Assembly (NCBI RefSeq): GCF_026210795.1 | Contig: NC_089429.1 | Coordinates: 5,766,001 to 5,830,000, forward strand | Direction of reading: 5' to 3' | DNA length: 64,000 nucleotides | Origin: Rhizophagus irregularis | Lineage: Eukaryota; Glomeromycota; Glomeromycetes; Glomerales; Glomeraceae | Part shown: positions 12,157-23,443 of the stretch, one piece after another | Layout of the letters: each line of letters opens with the position of its first letter | Numbering within the stretch: position 1 is the stretch's first letter | The notes under the pieces: generated by a model | What the model saw: only the letters and a program-made list of their open reading frames with translations | Database searches by the model: none | Told to the model about the DNA's origin: nothing | Made by a program: the position numbers and the translations under genes

Positions 12157-14096
12157 ATGGACGAAACCCCCAAAAAATTATGGAAGGGTACTGATACAAG
12201 CAAATATCAGGTAATAGCAATTAATATTTTTAACAATCATAATTATTTTATTGAATTTTTGTAGTTAAAAAAATTAATAATTTTTTGTCTATTAAAAGCT
12301 CCATGTTACAATTCCTACTATTGATTCAACTATTGAATCAGAAAATGTAGATGAAAGAGTAGTTTATATAGGAGATTTAGAAAAAGAAGTCAAGCGTATG
12401 GAATATGTGGAGAATGTAAAGAACCTGGCACAGGATGGAAATGGTGTCAATCTTGTAATGCTAAAAGATTTAAAGATAACTTTAAAAATTGGACTAGTGG
12501 AAATAAAGATATTGATAAATTTATACAGCAAACACAAATTAATGCTGTACATTGTAAAAAATATCTTGAATGGATACCTTTTGAAAAATTTCAAAATATC
12601 ACTTATATTGCGGAAGGTGGCTTTGGTAAGATTTATTCAGCTGAATGGCCTGAAGGATATATCAGTTATTGGGATATTGAAAATCAAAGTTGGTGTAGAT
12701 ACACGACTAATAAATATGCATTGAAAAGTTTGAATAATTCTTCCGATATATGTCCAGATTTTTTAAATGAGGTAATTTAAACTTACTTTTTCTTATATAT
12801 AAAGTTTGTTAATTGCATTTATTTATTAATAAAATCTTACCTTTTTAATGATATTAGATTAAATCTCATCTTCAGGTTTATCTTGTAGATATTGTTCCAT
12901 GTTATGGAATTACTCAAGATCCAAATAATAAAGAGTATATGATGGTTATAAAATATTGTAATGATGGAAATTTGAGAAATTATTTAAATAAATCTAAAAA
13001 TTATATAAATTATAATTCAAAAATTGATAAATTACAACAAATTGCGAGAGGACTTTTAGATATTCATAATGCTGAAAAAGTTCACAAAGATTTTCATTCA
13101 GGCAATATATTATTTTCAATTTCTCCATTTATAAGTGATTTAGGAATGTGTCAACCAGCAAATATAAAGCAAACAGTTAAAGAAGAAGGAATTTATGGAG
13201 TATTACCATATATGGCACCAGAAGTTTTACGTGGACAACAATATACAAAATCAGCAGATATTTACTCATTTGGAATAATAATGAACGAATTTCTTTCTGA
13301 AGAAATTCCTTTTAATGATATTCCTCATGATGAATTTTTAGCTATTAAAATATGTAAAGGACTTAGACCAACAATTTCTAAAGACATACCAAAGTTACTT
13401 GCAGATTTGATAATAAAATGTTGGGATGCTAAAATAAAAAATAGACCAACCACTAAAGAATTGTATCAACTATTAAAGAAATGGTATGTTGAGATTAAAG
13501 TTATTGAATATAGTGAAGATAGTAAAGATGGTGAAGATGGCAAAAATATTGAAAATGGTGACAATAATCAAAATAGTGAAATATATTTTCAATTAAAAGA
13601 ATGTGATAAAATTAGAAAAGAAAAAATCAAAAACAGGTCAAATGAAGATAAATCCAAAAGCTTCCAAATGCATCCACAAGCAATTTATACTAGTAGACTT
13701 TTAAATTTCAAAAATCTTCCAAAACCAGTAAATTCTTTAGATTTATCATCTTTTCAATTCAATTCAGGTAATTAAATTTTAATTTTGTTTTATCATATAA
13801 TCCATTTTACACTATTAATGTTATTTTTATTTTTAATAGACACTAGTTATATTGCTCAATCAACATCAGAAAATCAAAGTAAGAATTCCCTTTATTACCT
13901 TTATTAATTATTTTATTTAAATTTATTAACGTTTAAATACTATAAATATACAGTTTCAGAATGCTTAGATGTTCAATTAAGTGAATTAGGTAAGTTATTA
14001 TTATTTGTAATTTTATTAGTATTCTATATTTTATTTATTTTTTTTTTTATAGAACTAAATGAAATTTGTCAAGATGATGAACATAATATTGAATGA
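12157..14096 (+). CDS. TKL-like protein kinase with Cys-pair N-terminal module; one-base frameshift
   Basis: Model: exons 12157-12210, 12299-12771, 12858-13767, 13840-13878, 13954-13989 and 14053-14096, with GT-AG introns. The kinase frame upstream of the glycine loop begins around 12385. The preceding part of exon 2 (12299-12384) is open in another frame, and the switch falls in an A run at about 12380-12385. One extra A would give a continuous product of about 518 aa. Alternatively exon 2 could start at 12358 with no frameshift (about 498 aa), using a poor acceptor. Visible motifs are CGEC...CQSC followed by NWTSGN, the glycine loop EGGFGKIYSAEW, YALK, catalytic HKD (not HRD) in VHKDFHSGNILF, DLG in place of DFG, and MAPE. 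The family is very large in Glomeromycotina. The catalytic Asp, the Lys and the metal-binding Asp are retained, so activity is plausible if the frame is intact. Confidence 0.8.
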
Positions 14097-16579
14097 AGTT
14101 TCTGTTTAAATATTTTACTTCTATTTTTCTTTCATTTATACTTTATAAATTTTTATAATATATAGTATATATAGGTAGATTTATTGGATTTTATATTTAA
14201 GAATATTCTATATAAATAAAAGATTTTAAATATAAAACTATAATACAGTAAGTATACTTACAACTGTAAATATTCCGCTCAATGTATCTTTGCTCAATGA
14301 TAATTGTACAAATTCTTAGTGAAATTTCATTTGATTATATCATTTTATGCGTAATAAATGGTTTTGGTTAATACTTAAGGTAGTTTGATCAGGTCAACTA
14401 TAATTCATTTTTTTTGAAATGCGATTAATCAAATGATATTCTATCAAATTATATAAACGTTAATAAGCAAACATGTTATTTTTTTTTTCACTCTTTGATT
14501 TCCGCAATTACCTAATTGATTTTTATTTCGTAATATAAATCCTAATATTTCACAATAAATTAAATAATTTACATTTATTTTATCAATGATTATTAAATAT
14601 CAACTACCTCAATTCAAATCATTCCACCACATTTTGCTTTTGCATTAAACATATTAAGATAGATATCTAACTTTATTTTATTCATTCTCCTAAAAAAAAA
14701 ATTTTTTTTTTTTGAACGATAGCCCTTTAGAAAATGGATATTCTTTAATCTGTAAATAACAACAAATAATATTATTTATGTATTAATACCATAATCATCA
14801 TTATTAGTGAATAATTCTTTATCAGAGGAAAAGTATTATATATGTACAGTATATAAATATGTACAGTATATATAACAGCTAAATTCGGTGGATATGAAAA
14901 TTAAGAACATTGCATTTGATTATTTTGGATACTGATTGCGATAGGAATTTTTGATATTATAAACATTATATATTAAAACAATCATTTTGTTATCTTTAAG
15001 ATTTTGTTCACACAATTATTACAGTCACTCATATTTAATAGTAAGTGATCGTTTTTTTAACATTTGTAGTCGTATAATAATTGTGTTATTTGACGCATAC
15101 TTCAAATTATAATATAGCAGAAAGTGGATGAAATTAATTTATATATTTTAAGTAAAACTATAGTATTTCAAAGAAAAACTAATTTTAATCAATAAATTGA
15201 TCGATCGATGTTAGTAAATTCAGAATATTAAACCTAATGCTGGCCGAAATTAATCATAGTGCGGGCAAAGTTTACTACTCGTAATACAAATTTTTCCGAA
15301 TCCTATGATTAAGAACATATATTTTAGATAAAGCAAGATCAATTCATAGAACGATCCTTTATACTTTGATTTATAGTAATTATTTATTATATGGCGAAAT
15401 AAAATGATCCGTATTAATTAACTAAACGTCCTGTATCCCCGAAAAACTTTTATTAAATTAACCAATTTCGGCTGCTTTAAAATAAAAGGCTAAAAAATAT
15501 TTATTTTAGTTTGTATTAATGGTTTTTATATTTTATATTATTTTTTTTATTCTTATTATATCCATATTTTGATGGATAGAAGTTTGTTCTTAAAGCTTTT
15601 CATGATTTATTTTTTGTAATTACAATCAGAACTTGATGTAATGTCTATGCAATACAATGGATTTCACGATAATGTCAACCTTACTTATTAAAAGAAATCT
15701 TTTGAAAATATAAATGTAGCGGATCTTTGTAGATAAAATCAATACAATCATAATCTTGTACTGATTTCTTGCAACCAGGAAGGAAGATTAAATACAGCAA
15801 GATCACCAGCGTAAATATACTTTAAAATAATGCTGAACCGCCGTTCTGATCAAAAGACTGGGTTTAAACTCTAGTTTTATCTGGGATAAAATTTGGAATA
15901 AACTTGTATTGATCCATTTCCCCCAGTTTTCCCCATATTTAACCCTGGTATTAATCCCTGTAAAAATAAAAATAAATACTGGATGAAAATTTCAAGATAA
16001 TCAGTTTTCAAAACGCAAAACGCTTTTTTCAAACCTTGGTATGATATTGTGTCATCTATAAAGTGATAAGTATATAGAAAATAAGGGTTTATGTTGGTTA
16101 TTCGTAGTAAACTTATGGTTTTGTAAGTAAAGAAGAGGGATATCACAGAAGTAAGCGTAATAAGTGGCGTGACGAGTTTTTAATGTGGTTAATTGCCGAT
16201 TCGGATATGATCAGCAGAAATTTGATATAAGAATTTGGGGTAAAATTTCGCCGATCACTTATTGAACACTTCAATATGGCACAAAACGCTTAAATAGTAA
16301 GTTTACACAAACTATTTTTGTGCACACAAAAATCATACGATCTAATGCAAAAAAGGCCAGAGAATTCGAATAAGCCTTCGTAAAACAGTCTTTAGTTGTA
16401 TTTTTAACGACTTTACTATGTACGAACGCTGGATTCCAAGAAAATTATGAAAATTATAAAATATGCATTTAGCAATTTTCCATAATAAAGTAATATAAAT
16501 TTTGTTTATTTGAAAGGTTTAGACTCCTCAAAAAGTTACGACACCACAGTTTTTTTGTCAACATTGAGTTCTATTTTTC
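14097..16579. other. Intergenic, possible relics, no firm gene
   Basis: AT-rich spacer downstream of the kinase. About 15830-16150 is somewhat richer in C and G and can be read on the minus strand as an 89-codon open frame, but it has no recognisable domain and the frame breaks on both sides. No inverted ends or RNA genes were identified. Confidence 0.5.
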
Positions 16580-17220
16580 TTAGATTTAAGGATTTCGTGG
16601 TAAGTTTTTTGGTGATTACGATTTTTTTTTTCTTTTTATTGATTTTATTTTTCATCATTAGAAACAGTTTATGTATTCGGAAGTCGGAAATATTTCTATT
16701 TAGTTGATTTATTTCATTGTAAATTTTTTTGTGGATCAATATTTAGAAACAGTTCGTCCTCGCGTTGTTTCTCTTTCTTTATGGATCCAAAGTAGAATTT
16801 GTTGATTTATCCTTGGATTTTGTGGTAAATATTATTCTAAGGTTCGAAGATGGGAAGGGTTTTCCTTTTTATTCTAGATTTTTTTTTATTTTGTCTCTTT
16901 TTATTGATTTTTTTATTTATCTTTTAGTAACAGTTCATCGCTCTCGTCTTTCTTATGAGTTGGAGAGGAAATTGATCTTTTTTGTCCTAGGATTTCACGG
17001 TAATTTTTATGAGATTCGGAAGTGGGATCTTTTTTTCTGGGTGTTGTTTCGATTTGTTTCTTTTTTTGATTTTTTTTTTATCTTTTAGGAACGATTTGCC
17101 TGGAATCCTTTAATTTCGGTGATTTTTTTAGAGGTTCTGAAGTGATCTTTTTTCTGATTTTATTTTTATTTTTTTTTATTGATTTTATTCTTTATCTTTT
17201 AGTCCTTTTGAATTTGTTGT
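16580..17220 (+). repeat. Degenerate tandem array with exon-like blocks and splice-like signals
   Basis: A unit is repeated about four times at 119-225 bp spacing. Each unit has a donor-like GGATTT(C/T)(G/A)(T/C)G-GTAA (GT at 16600, 16825, 17000; a weaker one at 17119), then a GATTCGGAAGTGGGATC-like block, a long poly-T tract and an acceptor-like TTTTAG followed by (A)AACAGTTC (AG at 16661, 16746, 16927, 17088, 17202). The blocks between acceptor and donor are 78, 72 and 30 bases. The open frames here are poly-Phe artefacts of the T-rich tracts and do not keep one homologous frame across units. The origin is unknown. Confidence 0.6.
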
Positions 17221-17427
17221 GCAATTTGAGAATATTTCGCAATCTTATTTTTTTTTAAATTTAGATTATTGATTTAGGTTCGATTAGATTAGAATTTTTT
17301 TTTTTAGCTATAGATTTATTATTATTATTTTCTTTCCACAATCATATATTGGATCGTGATACAAATTATATAGTAAATAAAACAAAAACAAAATTATCTA
17401 ATTTTATTTGCATAATTGAATACAAAC
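17221..17427. other. Spacer, 3' flank of the minus-strand gene
   Basis: T-rich on the plus strand and without motifs other than a run of A and T. It probably contains the 3' untranslated end of the gene that follows on the minus strand. Confidence 0.4.
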
Positions 17428-20400
17428 TTATTGCTCAGATGACTCCGCTTCCTCAAGAAGCCTTAGTGCCATGGTTTTCTTGAATGATCGTGACGTGCTT
17501 GTTATCCAATTCGCAATTGTGGAAACTTTTGGTACGTCATCTTTGGAAATTTCGTTATCAGTCACTCTTTTCAAAAGCTCCTCGTGCATTTCATTAGCAT
17601 TCATTTTGAGCCTAGGATTAGCAGTACCAGAGTGAAACATTATAGTAAGCAATCCCTTGACATGTTCTGTGATTCGTTTAGTTGGTACTTTTTGATTCAC
17701 TTTTAAATTTTCAGATAGTGCCCATCCACAACCAAATACAATGGCACTACAAACAAAAAATATGAATATATTCACGATAATTCAAATAACACTGACGATA
17801 TAGAGGAGTACAACATACCTTTTTGATATTGGATCAATATCCATATCTTCGATTTGTTCTTCTTCAACCTGTTTAGTGTTTACAACTCTTTTATCAGGTA
17901 TCCTGACGAAAAATAAACATTGATATGTTTCGTTTTACTTACTTCCTGAATTTCTTGATCTCCTTGGGTATTTTCTGAAAAGCATGATGTTTGTCAATAC
18001 AAATTAATTATGGAACAATTTTGTTGAAAAAATTACCTTTTCTTGATGTCAATGGTACAGTCCATGATTTTGAAGGTTGTGTATGTGTTGTATAGATCGG
18101 AGTTGGTTTTCCAAAGGTGCGTGATTTTGTAATTTTATCAATTTGACAGTGGGAAATTTTATTCCAATTACCAAATTCTGGCAGCGCACGGGTACATATA
18201 TATCCAGTGTTCTCTCCTGTTTCAGGCCAAGTAAACTCATGCCAATTTGATATACCATTTATCGTTCCTAATTTTCCTTTTTCTATTCAAAATATATTAT
18301 CATTCATTTTCTCAACAAAAAAAAAACGAAACTAAATATTTACCTTTATCACGATCTGGTTCAAGATGAGATACATGAGTACCTGAAAGGTCTTTGATGG
18401 CATTTTCAATGTCTTCTCCTTCTTCTATTTCATGTCCTATTTTTACCCATCTTTTTATTGCGTGAGAAATCTAAAACAAATAATAATATGTATCAATTAC
18501 TAATAATACAAAAAAATCAGGTATTTGTTCATACCTGAGCATGGTGAGAGTCTATTGCGGTTTTTGCTTCACCTGCTTCCAAAAATAACCATCTACGAGG
18601 ACTTATATCATACCATTCCTTCCAATGGCCTATAATAATCATTAATTCTGTATTACGGTAATGTCCTCCATTGTCTGAAATAATAGTAACCCATTTTGGT
18701 TTTCGCTCCAAAGTTTCTATTACTGAATGTAATGAGGACGCCGTAAACCACCCATCCTGCCGAGTATCTCCAGACCAATGGTCAAAAGCTTGCACTTCCA
18801 GGTTATTATTTTCAAGATTTTTCGTATACACAAGAACAGAATGAAGCGTCCATCCTCTTTTTCCGAACCATTCATTTTTTGTTTCACGAGCTTTTTTGGG
18901 AAGAATTTTCATCTTATAATCTACAATTATTAAAGCTCCATCTGAATCAAGTTGAGAGAATTGAGCATTAAACTGTGCATTGAGGTAAGATTTGCGAGCA
19001 TGATGTGCCATAAAAATAATCAACCGATTTTGATAGGCTGGTAACTTTTCTTGTTGTTCTTGTTCAAGGCTATTTTGTAAAGTATCAAAGAATGATAAAA
19101 GGGATTCACAGTTGTCACAAGTATCTGGATGGTCCAAATAACATTCACCAAATGCATGGGGTAGGCAATGACTGATACATTTACTATGTTTCGCACAACC
19201 TGATGAATCAATATTCAATTCTTTTGCAAAATCTCTACGCAAATAACGTCTCAAAACTTGTGCTTGTATTTTTAATTCTTTCTATTAAAAATTTAAATTA
19301 GAAGTATAAATACTAAAATAATTTATTCATTAATTAATAGGTAAATATATACCCGTAATTGAATATCAGAAACATAATTGTCAATCAAATCTTCAATCTC
19401 CACAAAAACTTCGTATCCACATTCATTACAGGTTGAGCATAGGCCTCCCAAATCCTCTTTATATTGATATCGATTTCCCTGGAGACGTGTCATAAATGAA
19501 GTTCTTCGCATACCATTAGGGAATGATTCTGAAAACTTCTTCCATAACAATGCTTTAGTATCTTGAAGGTACAGTACAGGCAATCCAGTTTCACTATCGG
19601 TCTTATAACTACTCATATTTACATTTTCTTTGTTTGAAAAAAAAACTTCAAATTGAACTAATGATTCCTCTGATAATTTAACTCGTTGAACAATAGGTTT
19701 GAATAGTGGTGGAGCACCATAGCCAATAAATCGTGCATGTTTACGGGCTTCAAGAATGGTATGTGCACTGACCTAAATTTAAATATTTAATATCTGATAT
19801 TAGAATTTAAAATAAAGAATTAATTATTCATATAATTTGAAACTAATATCTTACTCCCAATTGTAATTCTAATTCAGCATATGTAAAATCATCAGCAATA
19901 ATTGATAATATACGTCGCTTGCCATCTGGAGTCTTATTATTTATCATCATTGCACGTATAAAGCAATCCCAAAAAATTAGAGTTTGGTTTGGAATATGTC
20001 GGGGCTTGGTCTGGAGAAATCCTGATTTATATAACATGTATAATAAATTCTCATCTTTTTTGTAATCAATTGACCGCGTCCAAAATTGCCACTTAGAGTG
20101 ATGATAGAATATTATTTTATTAGCTTATAATAAAAAAAATGGTGGTTATTTGCTATATCATAAATTTTCTTTGATGGGTCGGGTCATGAGAATCTAAATT
20201 TTTTTTTTGCCCGTAATTTTTTTTTTTTTTTTAAAAAAAAAAAATAATAATTGGTATAAATAATACTTCGAATATTTTTCTCTTTTTGGATACTACTATA
20301 ACATATAAGATTTTTTATTACTTCGTAACGAAAATTTGATAAATTCTATTTATACTTTCTTTACATGATATTTTGCCATATCTTTTTACTAAATTAAATT

Positions 20401-21533
20401 ATAATAATTACTATTGAAATATATTTCATACTAATAATTTTTAGTTACTCTATTTTCTACACATATTTTTACAAATTAAATTATACATAAAAATAAATTT
20501 TTACACATTACCATACCTCAGATTCATGAGATGACCAAGGCGTTATATTGTGACAACCTGCAGCACGTAATGTTGTTTTCCATGCTCTCAATTCTCGATC
20601 ACTAAACTCATACTCACTTGGATAAAGTTTCTCAAGACTAGACGTAAATTCAATTATTGGATTTTCACTCTTAGCCCAAGATTCAAAGAATTGATACCAT
20701 TTTACATTTGCAAGTGTTCGACGTTTAAGATTGTAATCAAATACAGATTTTAATAAAGGAAAATTGTGCCAATTATCTGGCGAGCATGTGGGTTTTGAAT
20801 TCTCTTGAATAAATTTTCTTGTAAAGGAATTTTCAAGGCCAAAAAGTTGGATTCCTTTATATTGTTTTATAAACTTTGAAATTTCCCATACTTCATTTGG
20901 AGAATTGGCTACAAACCGGTTTTTAATTTTGTAATCTTGATAAATTTCAAGTGTACAATCTTTATCTTCAATTGTAGATACAAATATTGCCGGTTTATCA
21001 TGATATTTATTGTTGAGTGAAGCTTTGTATCCTAACCCACCATTATTCCAATCTTCGCGTAATGAAGTGCCAATACTATAAACAAATATTAGATATTTTC
21101 CAAGAAGAAAAGAGAAAGGAAAAAAAGGAATATTTTGAGATAATTGTGAAATTATATCCTTATCATTCCATCCTATTACAAGTGGACCAGAAAAACGCGT
21201 TCGTTTTTGAAATATGCTAGCGTATAGATTCGAAACTGCAGCAGAAGAACTACTTTCTACACTGCTTGAAAAGACGCCTGAAGTACAAATAAACCCAGGA
21301 GCAAAAGAGTTTTCAGAATTTCCTAGTAAAATAGTGGTATAAAAGTCCATTTCATTTAGAACAGCTTTTGTGGTTTGACCAATACGAATCGGAAAATAAT
21401 TTGAGATTTCATTTTCTTTATTGTCACTATTTTTTTGCCACCAAAGACGCGAATATGGCCCATAGTGCAAGTCTAATAGTATAGAACCTACTACTAACAA
21501 GGTAACAACAATTTCACGAGCTTTAGGCGCCAT
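17428..21533 (-). CDS. DDE/RNase H-fold transposase-like protein, nine exons, one frame discontinuity
   Basis: Exons read on the minus strand: 21533-20517, 20091-19855, 19772-19353, 19281-18535, 18470-18344, 18282-18037, 17974-17943, 17902-17819 and 17746-17428. Introns are GT-AG and the phases agree at every join except 17943/17902, where a 40-bp putative intron joins phase 0 to a frame needing phase 2. The product is about 1,075 aa. Exon 3 has a Cys cluster (CSTCNECG). Exon 4 has another (C587 to C616), then VDYKMK (D679), WFGKRG, ISDNGGHY (D761) and EAGEAKTAIDSHHA (E796/D802), which are plausible catalytic acidic residues of an integrase-like fold. I recognise the type as a repeated fungal family also resembling metazoan transposon proteins, but its superfamily is not certain. 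The frame break suggests an ageing copy, or a misjudged splice. Confidence 0.6.
20180..20213. mobile_element. Solo terminal repeat inside intron 1 of the transposase-like gene
   Basis: CGGGTCATGAGAATCTAAA, a T run and GCCCG match the right-hand terminal repeat of the element at 45270-46577, followed by TAA as there. No left partner was found nearby. It lies in the 425-bp intron between the first two exons of the minus-strand gene, next to a long T/A tract at about 20214-20245. Confidence 0.55.
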
Positions 21534-21994
21534 AAAAAAGAGACGACTTTGAGATTCAAAAACAATATATTTTTTATATGTTACTTATCCCCAATTTTTA
21601 TAGTAAATAGCTATATGTGTCACTGCAGATCTTATCCGGACTAGCAATTAATCAGATCTAAACACGAATATGCCAAAGAATCGCTGACTTACACGTATTG
21701 AGATATAAGAAAGCTATGTTTGATCCATTAGACACACGAAACAAAAGAAATAATTTTTTTATACGCATATAAAAATATAGATCCTTTATTTTTTTATTTT
21801 ATATTTTTACATTTTTTTTTTATATTTTTTTTAAATTTTTTTTTAATATATAAAAATGTTCTTATATATTACTCAAAAATTTATATAGATAAGATTTAAA
21901 ATATACTATAACAATAAAAAAGAATGTTTCTTTCGATTTACAAAAAAAAATACAGGTATAAGTCAAGAATTGGTAGTACGTCATCTTGAATAGG
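21534..21994. other. Intergenic between transposase-like and F-box genes
   Basis: Upstream flank of the transposase-like gene and 3' flank of the F-box gene. T-rich tracts lie at 21785-21845. No inverted ends matching those elsewhere in the window were found here. Confidence 0.45.
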
Positions 21995-23443
21995 TTAATA
22001 ATTCCATAATTTACGAATAATCAAATTCTTAACAACACCTAATTTGGTATATGTTTCAATAATTTTCATATTTTCAACATTTTTATCTAAACTATTTTTA
22101 CAAAATTCACTATCAATGATCACGAAAGAAAGTGGTTTTTGTGGTATACGTTTTTTCCAATCTATAAAAAAGGACTCTAATTCACTTGGAAGTAATTCAA
22201 ATTTTAAGTCAAATTGGTATTGTAAAATTATTTCATAAATATTTTTTGAATATTTCAAAACCGTCTCCAATGCTTCCTTTTCGTTCAAAAATTTACCTCC
22301 GCACCAAAATTTAATACTTTCTAAGTATTGACAATTATTAAATAATATTTTTAACGTTTCCAAATCCTTATCACTAAATCCAGTAGAAAATTTTCTGATG
22401 TTTGGACAATATTTAGCGATAGTTAAATTCAAGGAATTAATACTTTCCTCACTATCACAATGATTAACATCTATGTGAATTTTTTTTAAATTTTTTCCGT
22501 TATTTTTTAAAAATTTTACTAAAAACTCCAATCTTGGACATGAACATTTAATTATTAAAATTTGTAATTGTGGGAAAATAGCATCTTGTAACTTTTCAAA
22601 ACTCTCAATACATTCACTAAAATCAAATGATATTTCAAGTTCTTGTAAATTAATAAAATTTACTAGAAATGATAATGAAATATTATAATTCCCTCCAACA
22701 ACAATAAATCTGGTTAAAGTTTTAGGAAGTTCCATCGTTAACAATGGAATTGAATTGATTTCATCTTTCGGTCCATCATGTATCATCATACTAAAACATT
22801 TTAAATTTTTCTGAATGGTAATTAAATCAACTAATTCCTTTGGAACATGACAAATAATTATTACATCTAAAAGGAATAAATTGTGACATGTTTGAGTCAA
22901 ATTAATAAGTAGTTCAGGAGAAATATTTGAAATACATTTTAATTCTGTAAGATTTTTTAAGAAATTTCTTGGACTAGGATAAATATCATAAATTACATCA
23001 GAATATTGAACGTATTCTAAAACTTTTAAAGAGGTATGATTCATATACATTTTACATATTTCTTGTACAATTATTTGTGTATAATTGATAAGATCTTCAA
23101 GTAAAAGGTTATTTTGATTTTCAAGAAGGTGAAAAATTTTTTCATGAACTTTACTAATTGATAAAACTTTACAAAATATTGCATAATTGAAAATTGGATG
23201 TGACTCATGTGAGGTAGAAATAATAATTCCATTTTCTTTTAAAATTTTTTTAGACTCATCCGGAAGACAATTAATTAAAGTTCTATAATCTGAAGTACTA
23301 TAATTATTACAATCTCTCCATAAAATTCCCACGGTAACTTTACACCAAAGTCGATTAACTGATAAACATGAATGTAAACTATATTTATCATCATTTAAAT
23401 ATTCAATAACTTCGTCAAGACAATCAGCGAGGAGTTGAGGCAT
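21995..23443 (-). CDS. F-box/LRR-like protein
   Basis: A single uninterrupted frame of 482 codons. The N-terminus (about residues 1-45: LADCLDEVIEYLNDD...LSVNRLWCKVTVGILWRD) has the fungal F-box pattern of a hydrophobic helix, C/VNRLW and a W-R-D end. The rest is a series of degenerate leucine-rich segments (LTELKCI, NLKCFSMMIHD, LQELEISFDF, LKKIHIDVNHCD, YLESIKFW) with Asn/Leu spacing typical of the Glomeromycotina F-box family. Such proteins usually join an SCF ubiquitin ligase through Skp1 and bind substrate through the repeats; the substrate is unknown. The ATG at 23443 is the first in frame and precedes the F-box directly. It appears intact. Confidence 0.85.
   Translation of the reverse strand: MPQLLADCLDEVIEYLNDDKYSLHSCLSVNRLWCKVTVGILWRDCNNYSTSDYRTLINCLPDESKKILKENGIIISTSHESHPIFNYAIFCKVLSISKVHEKIFHLLENQNNLLLEDLINYTQIIVQEICKMYMNHTSLKVLEYVQYSDVIYDIYPSPRNFLKNLTELKCISNISPELLINLTQTCHNLFLLDVIIICHVPKELVDLITIQKNLKCFSMMIHDGPKDEINSIPLLTMELPKTLTRFIVVGGNYNISLSFLVNFINLQELEISFDFSECIESFEKLQDAIFPQLQILIIKCSCPRLEFLVKFLKNNGKNLKKIHIDVNHCDSEESINSLNLTIAKYCPNIRKFSTGFSDKDLETLKILFNNCQYLESIKFWCGGKFLNEKEALETVLKYSKNIYEIILQYQFDLKFELLPSELESFFIDWKKRIPQKPLSFVIIDSEFCKNSLDKNVENMKIIETYTKLGVVKNLIIRKLWNY

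Noticed and set aside
12398-12724. 108-codon open frame over the kinase exon
   Set aside because: It is the out-of-phase continuation past the frameshift; the kinase motifs are in the other frame.
15877-16146. 89-codon minus-strand open frame
   Set aside because: No domain, no supporting splice context, and an ATG start without a family match; kept only as a possible relic.
16510-17088. Phe/Leu-rich open frames on both strands
   Set aside because: They arise from poly-T tracts of the tandem array and do not keep a homologous frame between units.
18049-18258. 69-codon minus-strand open frame
   Set aside because: The frame joined by splice phases from exon 5 to exon 7 is different and is open through the whole exon.
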